From assembly GCA_949987705.1 (NCBI GenBank), contig OX465282.1, positions 91,066,070 through 91,130,069 of the forward strand: a DNA stretch of 64,000 nt. The letters are read 5' to 3'. Position numbers and translations under genes: made by a program. Numbering within the stretch: the stretch's first letter is position 1; the number at the start of each line of letters is the position of its first letter. The notes under the pieces are model-generated. The model ran no database searches, was not told where the DNA came from, and saw only the letters and a list, made by a program, of their open reading frames with translations. The DNA comes from Thereva unica. Taxonomy: Eukaryota; Arthropoda; Insecta; Diptera; Therevidae. Shown piece after piece: positions 40,334 through 51,810 of this stretch.

Positions 40334-41617
40334 ATTATAGTCCAATCAATCTTCGGATTCACAATGTTAATTTCCAGACAATTGAAGGCAGGAAAAAAAT
40401 ATGGGCGTGTAGAACACTTAATTTGAAGAAAGATAGCGTGTTTTTTTTACGGAACTGCATTGGCGAACTTAACCTAAAAAATTCGAAAATGTCAAAAAAA
40501 CGGGTTTTCGCCAATAAAGCAAAAAGTTGAGCTCAGATCCGAAAAAGTTAAACGAGAAAGTTATAGGTATTAAAATTATTTTTCAATTGATGTGGTACAA
40601 AATATTGGTTAGTGTCTTATACATGGAGAAAAATACCAAAAACCGTTAAAAATCGCGTCTTTTTCATTTATTTTTTGCTTTTTATTCATGCGACCTAGAA
40701 ACTTTTACTTGGTAAAAATGTTGCTTTTGGCAATCTGAAAACTCTTTTTTTTGGCTCGAAATTTTGCAAAATTTGGGTGAAATTTCGATTTTTGTGAAAA
40801 AAAGGGGTTTTCGTAAAATCCTTCGTCTACAGCTCCTCGACTTCGTAGGACATTTTTTCGCAGCTCTTTTTCTTCGTTAAGAGTTGTACTATTATGCACT
40901 ATTATTTAAAATTTGAGTTTTTCAATTTTATATAGAAACAACTCCACCGCAAAAAAGACAAGTTTTTTTGCCGCAGTTTTTTATTTCATTATTTTAGAGC
41001 CCTTACGAACTCGGCAAACTACCGCTTGCCTTGATCGATGTTTTCGAAAACGTATTAATATGTGTGATAGATCTGGCTGTAATTTAGGTCCGGCCAACAT
41101 GCTGTCGTGAAGGCTTACACCCGTTGTTGTTTTAGCGGATGCGTAGCTCTAGTCGTGTTATCATTTTAGCTTTTTCAAAAAAAAGCTTATACAGAGTCTT
41201 TGTCCGTCTGTCCGTCTGTGACCTTCTTTCATCTCTGAAAGTACTGCCGCTACAGACTTGGGCCATATCTCAAAAACTGAGAAAATGGTCTGGAAATTTC
41301 AACCGGAAGTATATTTAGCAACCAAAAAGAGATTTCTAATAAAGTCCATATATCGGTAGCCTAGAGCTAAGGCGCTCGAGGAACCAAGTTCAATCCTAGG
41401 CCGCGAAATGGTGAAATATATTTTTTTTACTTAGGTGGAACATGTGTTGAATCTATCACTAAATTATGTTATTTAATAATGATACTCAAAATAACATAAA
41501 CATTTACTTTATTAAAAGTGAAAAAATATTATTTTCTTGATTTTTTATGGCTCTTCGGCGGCTTTATAAATCATTAAAAAATTTCGCGGAAATAATATAA
41601 AGTATTTATTTGTTTAT
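40334..41617. other. No gene; one SINE-like head
   Basis: AT-rich. A GTCCGTCTGTCCGTCTGTGACC stretch lies near 41200. The tRNA-like sequence at 41353-41402 is listed separately. Confidence 0.4.
41353..41402 (+). repeat. tRNA-like SINE head, decayed
   Basis: CGGTAGCCTAGAGCTAAGGCG (A-box-like) is followed after a short gap by AAGTTCAATCC (B-box-like). The spacing is too short for an intact tRNA. Similar in type to 19285-19356. Confidence 0.45.
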
Positions 41618-41655
41618 ATGCATATTTTATATGCTGCATTTGCCAAAGCTGATCT

Positions 41656-42165
41656 TCAACTTCCAATCATCCCTATAGCGCTCGATGGTTTCGAAGTCAC
41701 GCTGCAGGAGCTCTGGATCACTCCAATCTTCGGCCCCGTCCTGTACACAATCAGGTCATCCGCATACGCTAATGCGAAGCGGAGTGAACTAATTAGGTCA
41801 CTCGTAAAGATATTAAACAAAAGCGGCGAGTTCACTGCGCCATGTTGCAAACCGTTTTTAATGTCAAATATCTTTCCTGACGTGAAGTTCCCACTATTAA
41901 CGATGAACTTCTTCTTGGAAATCATATTATAGATCAAGTATTGGAAAGGTCCGGCCATCCCGTATCTGATTAATTTGGAGAGAAGGCCCTCGATCCACAC
42001 TGTATCGAACGCTTTCTCATAGTCGATTAAGCATGCTCCGGTACACTGGCATTTCAATAAGTTCCAGTGTATGTCTGACACCAATTTCGACGAGGCATGA
42101 ATGGCATGAAGTGCCTTCTCAATACATGAACTTGTAGGAATGTGGCAATAAACATATTTATTCAT
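41656..42165 (-). pseudogene. LINE RT fragment F
   Basis: An open minus-strand frame of 170 codons holds the RT palm: GACLIDYEKAFDTVW, GLQHGAVNSPLLFNIFTSDL and LAYADDLIVY. Typical APE-type LINE blocks 3-5, with no endonuclease and no thumb. Truncated at both ends. Confidence 0.75.
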
Positions 42166-42169
42166 TCTT

Positions 42170-43320
42170 ACGTAAAAATGTACATTCCAATGCTAGATAT
42201 GTATAAACTTTCGAAGGAAGTAAACAACTGATTTATGACAACAGATTTTTTATTATTTATGAAATGTATTTTGTATTCTCTATGGAAATTGATAATCACA
42301 GGTAAAGCGAATAGTAATGTAATATTGCCATAGATGGAGTGTTCACTATTCTTTGTCATAGATGGTGTTTCAGCGCGAAACAACAACATTAAATATTCGC
42401 AAAAAATAACCTGAATTATTTATCAAAAACAATCAAAAAATCCAAAAAAATAAAAAAAAAACCTTTTTAAAAGAATTCAATTTTACTCTAAAAGAAACAC
42501 GAAAGTACACAAGCAATGAGCATTAAAAAAATGATGACACAACATGTAAATAAACACTAATTAAAAAATAATTAAAACTAAAAAGAATAATAGAAATAAT
42601 AGAAAAACAAAAAAAGAATAATAAATAAAACTAAACACTTTTAACTTTAAACTTAAACCATAATTTAAAACTTAAAACCAACACCACGCGAACAAAACAT
42701 CCGAGCATAAATAACGCCAAAAAAAGAAAACAATGAAGAAAAAACTGATATTAAAACTATTCTGTCCTAAAAAGAAATAAAAAATTATACAGGGTGTCCC
42801 ACATAAACTTACAAAGCGGCCGGCTGTGGATAGGTCTTGGTTAGACGAACAAAAAATCGTATGGGTGGGGGGGGGGGGGGAATCGTAACGGTTTTGCCGC
42901 TAGGGCGTTTTGAAGTTTTTTTGCTAAAGTTTTACATATCACCCTGTATTTTTGTAACCGTATACCCTATTTTCATGGTTATGGTACCAGTGCACGCAGA
43001 ATTCCTCCACCTATCTACAACGGTAAAAACAATGGTCCTATCTTACCAACTTTTGGAGTTATGAATCGCCAAAGTCAAAAGTTTGTTATTTTTTCACTAA
43101 AATTTCAACTAAAACCACCTTTTTCTCCAAAAAATACCTGATAAAGCAATATTTTTTTTTAAACAAATTGGAAAGTTTGGACAATTTTCTATGAATAATG
43201 TATATAAACAGGATCGCCATTTTTTTCCACAAGTGAAAATTGCCATCCCCACTTGCGACCTCTGGTCGCTATATAACTCGAAGCACGACAAGAAACTTGG
43301 CCTTTGCGTCGTTCGAGTAA
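42170..43320. other. No gene; G14 tract
   Basis: A-rich sequence (42400-42780), then ACAGGGTGTCCC at 42790 (a motif seen at some DNA-transposon ends, no partner found) and a run of 14 G at 42867-42880. Confidence 0.4.
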
Positions 43321-43599
43321 AGGTAATGTCGGTTGGATTTACAACCCCACTTAGACTTAGCTAGGGCTTAGATAGCTGGCGTGTATTTACCGCCGGCTCT
43401 ACAGAGGTGTATTTAGGACTTAGAAAATTTTTGGTTATTACTTGGGAAGAAAGATAATAATTTTTGAAAACTTAGAATTTTTATTCTAATCTTTGAATTT
43501 TCGGCAAAATATTCCGGGCTTAAAATATTATTAAATCCTTTGTGTTCGTTCGCTCCGGTGGAGGAAACATAACCAAAAATTTGTGTATCAAATCAAAGA

Positions 43600-44113
43600 A
43601 ATTCCGCAGTCTGTCGGGCCGGGAATTCCCTTGATATTTTGTGTACATTTGTACACTGTCAATAAAGAGGTTGACAGCAGTGCCGATTTTCACGATTTGA
43701 TTATTTTGGTAGCATCAAGCCTCCCTTGATCACCAACTGATTGTAAATAATTCCTAAGACATAGGAGCATTTATTAAATATTTGTTCGGCATTCGCTAAC
43801 CGATTTTTTATTGATATCACTAACAAGTTGGAATTTGCCAACAAAAAATATTTGGACTCAGTAATAAAGATTTATATTTCAGCTCCAGCTAAGGACAACA
43901 GAATTAATTTTAAGATTTTAATTTGAATTTAATGGAACAAAATAAAAAGAATTAAAAAGTAGAGTAAAAAATAGATTTAATTAACTATAAATAAGGTAGC
44001 ATTGTGACGAATAGGAGAAAATAAACTTGTTTGTAAACCGACCAAACTCTTTCATGTAGAGGAACCAATCCATCCTATCCTTTTTATCATTGCAGCTAAT
44101 CGACGCTGCCACA
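43600..44113 (+). repeat. Probable BEL LTR, copy 2; left boundary unknown
   Basis: The right end (..GCCACA at 44113) is set by the primer-binding site one base further. TGTGACGAATAGG at 44003 could be an LTR start but would give only 111 bp, so the true start probably lies further left. AATAAAG at 43663 may be its poly(A) signal. Confidence 0.35.
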
Positions 44114-44114
44114 T

Positions 44115-44132
44115 TGGTCCTTCGAGCCGGAT
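44115..44132 (+). other. tRNA-Tyr-type primer-binding site of BEL copy 2
   Basis: TGGTCCTTCGAGCCGGAT, identical to that of BEL copy 1 (13263-13280, minus). Confidence 0.75.
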
Positions 44133-44225
44133 TGGTTGTAGGTCAAACAAGTTTATTCTGCCATATTCCACATTCTTTCACATACTGTCCAAATATTTTT
44201 ATAAGTCCGTAAAATACTAACCTCA

Positions 44226-46054
44226 ATGGGAGCGACAAAAAGCGCATTGCAACAACAAGTTGCATTAAAGAAGGAGCTAGATCAGACATTATCCGATTAC
44301 AATAAAACTTCAAGAACCAGGAGAACGCCAGGATACATTAGCGGGAAAATTGAAACGATTAAAGACTTGTGGAAGGGATTTAAGGATAACCATTCCCATC
44401 TAAATTCAGTAGACGCTAGTACAATAGTATCAAGGATAAAAAAATCCAAGTCGCTCTCGCTTCATATTTCGAGAGCACTCAATTCGAAAAATTTGAAGAG
44501 ACTTACTCTGAGTTTTTAGGGGATATGCGAGACGCAATGGCTTCTAACACAGTTCAGGCAACGGCAACAACCGTTCAATGTGAACAGCCAAATCCGCCAA
44601 GGATTGTAGCAAAACTTCCATCGACAGAAATTCCAAAATTCGAGGGGCAATACTCAACATGGAGAACCTTTCACGACCAATCCATAACGATGATCGTCTG
44701 ACGCCCGTCGATAAACTACACTATCTCAAGGGAAGCCTCACGGGAGAAGCACGCAGGGATCTCAATTCTTTCGACATGATCTCGGTGAACTATCTAGCTG
44801 CATGGGAGCTCCTCTGCAAACGGTATAATAAGAGAAGGCTCTTAATATACGCGCAACTCAAGCTTCTGCTTAATCAACCAAGGATTAAGCAGGAGTCCTA
44901 CAGGGATTTAAGGTTAATGTTTGATGACTTAAACCGTATTCAGCATTCACTTAAGGTATTAAAAGTGAGCATAGCCGACTGGGATCCTATTTTCGTATTT
45001 GTGACAGCGCAACGATTGCCAGATGTCACAAGGAATCAATGGGAACAAAAGATAGCAGAATCCGACGACCTCCCATCATTAGAGGAACTGCTTAGCCTCC
45101 TCGAAAGGAGATATAGAAGCTTGGAGGCCACCAAGGACATCCACGGCAACAAATCTTCGACAGAAAGCATCAGGGCAGAGAAACCTCGACACAAAACGAG
45201 TAGCTACCACATAAGGAAACAAAAAGGATGTCCAATCTGCAAGGGAAACCATACCCTTCAATATTGCACCGCTCTTCAACGGAAGGATCCAGCTTCAAGG
45301 AGGAGCCTGATAAAACAATACGGGCACTGCAACCAATGCTTAGAGAATCATGGTGGCATACCTTGCAAGTCAACGACGAGGTGTCCAATGTGCAGGGACA
45401 AGCATCAACTATATCAATGTCCTGAAATCAAAGGACAATGCCACTACGGCAAAACGCAACTTCATAGGGGAACATAACTTATGTTTCAATTGCTTAAGGC
45501 CACATCACAGCAACGTGTGCACCAGCAGCAATAAGTGTTTTAAATGCGGCAAGCACCATCACTCCCTGTTGCATGACGAAGGGACTAAGCCTACATCTAA
45601 CTATGATGCAGCTACCACGAGCCAAACGCAAGCAGTAACAACCTGCAACTTTAACAAAAATATCACCCAGTCTATGTTAGCGACAGCTATCGTAAGAGTA
45701 CGAAGTCAACGGGGGATATGTATGTCTTACACTACGAGCACTAATCGACCCAGGGTCACAAAGTTCCTTCATCACAGAGGCAGCACATCAAACACTGAAA
45801 ACCAACTTCTTGCCAACTACGCTTGAAGTACTAGGAATAAGATCTGTCAAGGTGGCGACGTCAAGGAAATTGGCATGCTTTTCACTGGAATCCAAGACCA
45901 ATTCCAAATACAAACTGGACATACAAGCATATGTCGTCAAGACCATAACTAGCGTTTCTCCTCCTCCACATGCCAAAACTGGTCCTACATTGACGGTTTG
46001 GAATTCGCTGACCCAAAATTTAGCGACCAAGGGGAAATAGACCTACTTCTCGGC
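44226..46054 (+). pseudogene. BEL/Pao gag-protease fragment, frameshifted
   Basis: Begins with an ATG at 44226 (coiled-coil-like Gag start), then in other frames 44659-45477 (DKLHYLKGSLTGEARRDL, a DUF1759 hallmark; CPICKGNHTLQYC) and 45350-45826 (CFNCLRPHHSNVC, CFKCGKHHHSLLH). It ends with a protease stretch containing LIDPGSQSSFIT near 45740 and a DLLLG-type end at about 46050. A hAT end starts at 46055. At least two frameshifts. RT, RNase H and integrase are absent. Confidence 0.8.
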
Positions 46055-46248
46055 CAGGCGCGGATCTAGAATTTTTTTGCGGGGGGGTCACAGGATAGAA
46101 AAAAATAACAAAAATAACCAAATAAACAACACTAGCCGAATTTTTTCAATAAATAAAAAACAAAGTCAGAATAACCTTAGATCAGGCGCGGATCTAGAAT
46201 TAAAAGTAAACCAAGAAAGCGAAACACTGAAAGCATTCGACGATTTAC

Positions 46249-46753
46249 TTGGACAAAATGGAACGCTTTCATTTCACCAACGGAACCAATATCGATAGGG
46301 ATAATGAACTTCTCTATAATCGTGACACTGACGGGAAAGTAGATAGTCTGCTGGCAAATGATAGGAACTTCAGGGCACTCTTTGTTGAATTTGGTGACTT
46401 TACTCTTCAGCATCATTTGGAAACCGCGGGTTCAATCGCGACATATATCAGTAAAACCACCCAAAATCAACTTATGGAAGCCTGCAAAGACGAAATTCAG
46501 AAAGCTAAGTAGAGTTAGAGCGGCAAAGTTTTGCGCAGTTGTATTTGATGAGACGAACGACAATTCTCATACAAAACACCTTAGCTTATCTTAATACTAC
46601 TACTGCAACTACAGAGCAATCAGAGAATTTCATCACACTTTGCGATGCATACCAAGCAATTCGTTCCGAGGATATCGTCAATGATCTGTGTGATAAATTC
46701 GACTTGGACCTAAAATATTTGGTTGGAATTAGAACAGATAGTTGCTCCCTAAT
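46249..46753 (+). pseudogene. hAT transposase, N-terminal part (DUF4371)
   Basis: Pieces in adjacent frames read FRALFVEFGDFTLQHHLET, YISKTTQNQLMEACKDEI, KFCAVVFDETNDNSHTKHL (the acidic DE.ND motif of hAT catalytic cores) and FDLDLKYLVGIRTDSCSL. The coding continues without loss after the retroelement at 50855 (MASDFKGVCQNL), showing the transposon was hit by the Gypsy insertion. Frameshifted. Confidence 0.75.
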
Positions 46754-46964
46754 TGTATTATTTTAAAATGCGGTATTATTTTAAAATGATTTATTATCTT
46801 AACACAATTTATTATTTGACTTCATCTCACGATCACTTGAGCTAGACTGCCGCTTGTTTTTAATATTCAATGTGATCTAACGGCAATCCATCTTAATTGA
46901 TGTGTACATATACATATACGTATTCCTTATATATTATAATCCATATTTCCTTATATATACTACA
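46754..46964 (-). repeat. 3' LTR of the nested Gypsy element
   Basis: Identical by eye to 50644-50854. The polypurine tract (plus strand CCTCCCCCTT, 46965-46974) is directly adjacent. Confidence 0.93.
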
Positions 46965-47242
46965 CCTCCCCCTTAACTTTGAATGACTTAATCTACATCA
47001 TTATACAATTTTAATTCAACTCCTTCAGTTCAACTCTAATGATTAACTTTATTCAACATCTCTATTTAATTTAATTTCATTAACAAAATTTAAGAGTAAA
47101 ACAAAATATATATATATATAGATAGATACGTACCAAGGGATCACACAGAAGAGGAAATGTCCAAGGCTTGCAATCCATTTATTTCATGAACATAAGTTTT
47201 TATTATTATTATTCTCTCTTCCTTTTTTTTTATCTTTTTATT

Positions 47243-48960
47243 TTAACATTTACATTTCCGGAGAACTGATGAGTTTCTGCGAATGGTGCTTCCATTTCCC
47301 AACTTAATCCAATAAGATCGAGGTGCTTTATCCTTTCTAATAACAACAGCCTTCTCCCAATTCTTCCCCTCTTGAACCCACACTAGTGAACCCTCAGAAA
47401 ACTCAGTGTTTATTCTAGTGCTCCTATCATAATAATACTTATTTCGTTTACAATTTCTTGTTAGTACTTGTTTAGTTTCTTTATTCGTTTTACTTATAAA
47501 AGTAGATAATTTGCATGGGAGTAGCGTTCTACATCTCCTTCCGAAGAGTAACTCAACAGGACTTTTCTGTATCCCTTTAATTGGGGTATTGCGATATTCT
47601 AATATTGCATTCCATAGTTCACTCGCGCTTTCCTGTGATTTTCTAATTAGTGCCTTAGCTATTTGTACGAATTTTTCCGCGAAACCATTTGATTTCGGAT
47701 ATCGGGGACTTGATGTTTGTACATCAATATCTAATGTGGAAGCAAATTTCCTGAACTCATAAGAACCAAATGGCATGTTGTCCGCGACTATTTCTGTTAA
47801 GTCTTTAATTTCAGGTTCATTTTGCTTACGGGTATAATTTCTAGACAAAAGATCAGGTATAATCAATTCTTTTCCAGGCACGTATTTAAGACATAAATCA
47901 TATTTCGCAAGTCTTAATCGTATACGCTGAAGCCTAGGGGATGAGATCTGACCAATCTCTTTATTCATAACTCCTAGCAAAGGCTTGTGATCGGTAATGA
48001 CTACAACCGGTTTACCATATATGTATTTGTGATACTTTGTACAAGCAAAGACAATAGCTAGGAATTCTTTGTCAATTTGTCCGTAATTTATTTCCGCCGG
48101 TGTCATACTTCTGGATGCAAAACTTATTGGCTTATTATCCTGCATGAGACAACATCCTAGCCCTGATTTGGACGCATCAGCTTGTATCGTAATATCTTTA
48201 TTTACATCGAAGGGTTGCAACGAAGGTGCATTTATAATTTTATTTTTAATTTCCCTCAAACATTCATTTTCCCTAGTACCCCATTGAAATAACATGCCTT
48301 TTTTTAAAAGTTCTCTCAGAGGTTGAGAAATTTCTGCTAAATCCGGTATAAATGGCCGTAAATAGTTAATCATTCCTAGAATCCTTTGAAGCTCTTTTTT
48401 GTCTTTCGGAGCTTGCAACTCCCTAATTGCTAGCATTCTGTCAGGATCGACTTGTATGCCTTCTGACGATATAATATGCCCTAAATATTGTACTTTATTT
48501 TGCCTCAACTGTACTTTATTCATATTAAATTTAACGTTTCTTTCTCTAGCTCTTTTTATAAGTCCTTCTACATTTTTGTCATGTTCCTCTAATGTTCTAC
48601 CTCCAACTAAAATATCATCAATATATACTATAGTGCCTGGGATATCAGCAAAGTTCTTCTCATTCATTTTTTGAAAAGCTTCTGGGGCTGATTTAATACC
48701 GAAAGGTAGTCGCTTAAAACGAAAACAACCAAACGGGGTTGAAAAAGTACACAATTTTGAAGACTCTTCTGTCAATTTCACTTGCCAGTACCCTTCTTTT
48801 AGGTCAAATACACTAAAATATTTCATCCCTGCCAACCTAGCGGTTATTTCATCAAATGATGGAATAACATGAGAGTCACTCATAATTGCATTATTTAAAT
48901 ATTTTGGATCGAGACACAGTCTTAAAGTTTTATCTTTTTTTTCCACTATAACTAGATTAG
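47243..48960 (-). pseudogene. Pol part: RT, RNase H and deleted integrase
   Basis: RT with LRLCLDPKYLN, FSVFDLKEGYWQV, FKRLPFGIKSAPEAFQ and YIDD in TIVYIDDILVGG; RNase H with IQADASKSGLG and ITDHKPLLG. Immediately after the RNase H end (IPDLLSRNYTRKQ) the frame enters the integrase at its second catalytic Asp (VADNMPFGSYEF), then YPKSNGFAEKFVQ (Glu). The HHCC module and the first catalytic Asp region, about 150-200 residues, are missing in frame. A C-terminal strand-rich region follows (LVWVQEGKNWEKAVV). Joined to Gag by a one-base frame change near 48960. Cannot integrate by itself. Confidence 0.85.
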
Positions 48961-50525
48961 AAACCCCATTCCGTTGGCTCTTGCATTTTCTCAATAATTC
49001 CACGTTTAGTTAATTCATTTAGAGTATTTTCAAGAGGTTTCATCAACATTACCGGTATTCTACGAGCTGGTTTTGCTATTGGCTGACAATTTTTTTTCAA
49101 AACAATTTTGTACTCATCGGGAAATTCACCTAATCCTTCAAAAACATCTTTATTTCTATTTATAAACTCTTCTTTTGATAAACTTTTAGTACTTGCACCT
49201 AAGCCATATACCCGTTTTATTAATCCAAATTTAATACAACTTCTCAACCCTAATAAGGGAAGTGTTCCCTTTTCTACTATTACAAATTCTTCTTTTGCCG
49301 ATATTCCATTGCATGTGCACCATATTTCACTAATGCCTTTAACCGCAATTTCAGAACCACTATATGCTTCTAATTTAATTTTCTTATTAAGATATTTAAC
49401 TTCTCCAATCAACCTGAGTAAGTGGGCAGGAAGCACATTCACTTCTGCACCAGTATCCAATTTGAATGATATTCTTTTGTTATTTATTTTGATATTTTCC
49501 ATCCATACATCTTGTGTATTAATATTTTTTGTCTCCACAATAGTATCAATAAAAAAACAGTTATTACTTACATTCTCTTCGTGGATCTCACCTATTATTT
49601 TCTTATTGCAAGCATTTGCAAAATGATTCTTTTTCCCGCATCTCGAACAATTTTTCCCGTACGCCGGACATTTCCCTTTCATGTGATCTCGTGTACAGTA
49701 TTTACAGTTGTTTATGTAATCCGCATTTTTGAAGCTTTTATTACCCTTGAAATTAGAAACTTTATTAGAATTTTTAAATATATAATCTGATTCTTTATGA
49801 TTAAAACTTAACCTATTACTAGTTCCTATTTTAGCTGATCTCGGTTGTTTCCTTACTTCATGAGTCTCAAAAGATTTCCTTATACCATGATGCTGATTTT
49901 GTAATGTTTCCGCTTGTCTCCTCGAAGCTTCTGCTATCCTGGCCATTTCAATAGCTTTCTCTGCCGTTAGTCCATCCGTTTCAAGGTATTTTTTTTGTAG
50001 TGATTTATTTGCGATTCCTATCACCAACCTGTCGCGTAACATCCTGCTCTCAAATTCTTTTGATCCAAATCCACATTCCTTTACTAGCTTTTTTAGGTCC
50101 ATTAACCAGTTATCGAACGGTTCATCCGATTCTTGATTTCGACAATGGAATTTAAAACTTGCGTACACGTCATTTGTCTTTGGTTTGCAGAAGTCTTCAA
50201 AGGCTTGTACTACTGCATCGTATTCTTTGTGCTTTTCTTCGTCCAAATTGAAGCTATTAAACAATTCCACCGCATCAGGCCCAACAGCATTTAAAAAAAT
50301 TGCAGCTCGCACTTCGTTGCTTTTTTTGTGTAATTCTGCTGCAGTATAAAATAAATCAAAATTCCGTTTAAATTTTCTCCAATTTTCTGCCACGTTGCCA
50401 TCTAGTTCAAGGGGTTCGATTTTTCTTAAATAATCCATAGTTCTATTTTCATATACTGTTATAATTTGCCGTTTCGGTGGGCGCCCGCGTGGTTTTTTGT
50501 CCAAAAAACTTTTATATAAACTCAT
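48957..50525 (-). CDS. Gag-protease-RT start of the nested Gypsy element
   Basis: First ATG at 50525; a TTG at 50579 extends the frame. Gag core (WRKFKRNFDLFYTAAEL, DEPFDNWLMDLKKLVKECGF), knuckles CKYCTRDHMKGKC and CSRCGKKNHFANAC, protease with KLDTGAEVNVLP, then the start of the RT (CQPIAKPARRIP, LTKRGIIEKMQEPTEW) until a stop at 48957. The RT continues in the next frame; a run of four G at the break suggests a one-base insertion. The intended product is a single Gag-Pol. Confidence 0.85.
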   Translation of the reverse strand: MSLYKSFLDKKPRGRPPKRQIITVYENRTMDYLRKIEPLELDGNVAENWRKFKRNFDLFYTAAELHKKSNEVRAAIFLNAVGPDAVELFNSFNLDEEKHKEYDAVVQAFEDFCKPKTNDVYASFKFHCRNQESDEPFDNWLMDLKKLVKECGFGSKEFESRMLRDRLVIGIANKSLQKKYLETDGLTAEKAIEMARIAEASRRQAETLQNQHHGIRKSFETHEVRKQPRSAKIGTSNRLSFNHKESDYIFKNSNKVSNFKGNKSFKNADYINNCKYCTRDHMKGKCPAYGKNCSRCGKKNHFANACNKKIIGEIHEENVSNNCFFIDTIVETKNINTQDVWMENIKINNKRISFKLDTGAEVNVLPAHLLRLIGEVKYLNKKIKLEAYSGSEIAVKGISEIWCTCNGISAKEEFVIVEKGTLPLLGLRSCIKFGLIKRVYGLGASTKSLSKEEFINRNKDVFEGLGEFPDEYKIVLKKNCQPIAKPARRIPVMLMKPLENTLNELTKRGIIEKMQEPTEWGF

Positions 50526-50643
50526 AGAAATTCCACTTTCATTTAACTTGTCCTTTTGTTCATTTTTCACTTTTAGCAAATTTTATTATTTCACGCAAAC
50601 TTATCAAATTTTATTCGTCTTTAATAAAACATCCTCGTCGCCA

Positions 50644-50854
50644 TGTATTATTTTAAAATGCGGTATTATTTTAAAATGATTTATTATCTTAACACAATTT
50701 ATTATTTGACTTCATCTCACGATCACTTGAGCTAGACTGCCGCTTGTTTTTAATATTCAATGTGATCTAACGGCAATCCATCTTAATTGATGTGTACATA
50801 TACATATACGTATTCCTTATATATTATAATCCATATTTCCTTATATATACTACA
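50644..50854 (-). repeat. 5' LTR of the nested Gypsy element
   Basis: Upstream LTR in the sense of transcription, followed on the minus strand directly by TGGCGACGAGGATG. Confidence 0.93.
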
Positions 50855-50859
50855 CTAAT

Positions 50860-51775
50860 GGCGTCTGATTTTAAAGGGGTATGTCAGAACTTGACGAAAG
50901 TAGCCATTCACGCAAGACGTTGTGCTTGAAGTAATCATTTGTTAACAATTCTTTATTAAAATCTTCCAAAGTTACAAATTGTCAATGCTTCAGGAACAAT
51001 GAGCGCAGTTTTGGCTTTGGCTAACGGTTTTGCAAACGTTTTTAAGAAACATCTTGGTGGCAAATCACTTCAGGAGTTTGCTAGACTGGTAGAAACCAAC
51101 TTTACTAGTTGGGTAGAAAATCACGTTGGGCACATGCAGTTTGAGGGTGAACAATTAATAAAAAAGTGTGACGCACTTAATGAGATTTCGGTGTGGGAGG
51201 ACGCGAAAACTGCATCTGCTGCGGCAAATCCTCGTCTTGTACTTTTCAGCCTAGAGTTTCCGATTTAATCTGCTTGGTTAAATGACGTGTATAATATTCG
51301 TACAATTTGATTTTTTATCATAGTCATTAATAACATAATAAGCTTTTACTTTTTGTACGTTTAAGGTACAACTTTACCTTTGAGCCGAATACTCCAAACG
51401 TCTTCATTAGATTTAAAAAAAGCAACGGATATGATCAAAGATACCCTTACTGACCAAAAGATGTGATGTAGATTCTGGCTTTCGACGGTTATTTACTGAA
51501 GCCCAACATCTCGCTGCACAATTGGATGGGGAATTCAAAGAAGCACGGGTTGTTTATCGTCAAAAAATCAAACTTCAGAAGAAGAATCTTCATTCCTTTA
51601 TTGGACAACATTGTCACCGAATTTAATGAAATGCTTTCTCCAGACATGTTGGACAGAGACATTGATCAGTTGAGACATTCAAGATGTTCGACAAGTAGCA
51701 GAAGCATATCAGCAGCTTTTGGTTTCTCCCATCTTAACTATTATTGCATAGTTCAAGCTTTTGGGGGGGGTCATG
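50860..51775 (+). pseudogene. hAT transposase, C-terminal part
   Basis: Reads on from the left part: SDFKGVCQNL, then a zinc-poor helical region (SGTMSAVLALANGF), a segment with IKDTLTD, and FRRRIFIPLLDNIVTEFNEML followed by DIDQLRH, the layout of DUF4371/hAT proteins before the dimerisation domain. Several frame breaks. The C-terminal dimerisation domain is not visible before the right end at 51808. Confidence 0.65.
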
Positions 51776-51810
51776 ACCCCCGTGACCAACGCCTTGAATC
51801 CGCGCCTGCT

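Larger units (their letters stand above)
46754..50854 (-). mobile_element. Gypsy-type LTR element nested in the hAT
   Basis: 4101 bp with 211-bp LTRs (46754-46964, 50644-50854) that are identical by eye, TG..CA ends and a 5-bp target duplication CTAAT (46749-46753, 50855-50859). A purine tract AAGGGGGAGG (minus) lies next to the 3' LTR. A TGG-starting primer-binding site (TGGCGACGAGGATG) abuts the 5' LTR. The insertion is recent, but gag-pol has a frameshift and the integrase an internal deletion. Confidence 0.93.
46055..51808 (+). mobile_element. hAT transposon carrying a nested Gypsy element
   Basis: The left end CAGGCGCGGATCTAGAAT (46055) and right end ATCCGCGCCTG (51798-51808) form an exact 11-bp inverted repeat; runs of G and a GTCAC block also mirror at both sides. 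Between them is a DUF4371-type hAT transposase, split by the LTR element at 46754-50854. An exact 18-bp copy of the left end recurs at 46183-46200. Flanking 8-mers (TTCTCGGC and CTTATGCC) do not match, so the ends may come from different copies or have been rearranged. Confidence 0.75.

Noticed and set aside
42790..42801. ACAGGGTGTCCC as a defined transposon end
   Set aside because: No inverted partner or target duplication found nearby.
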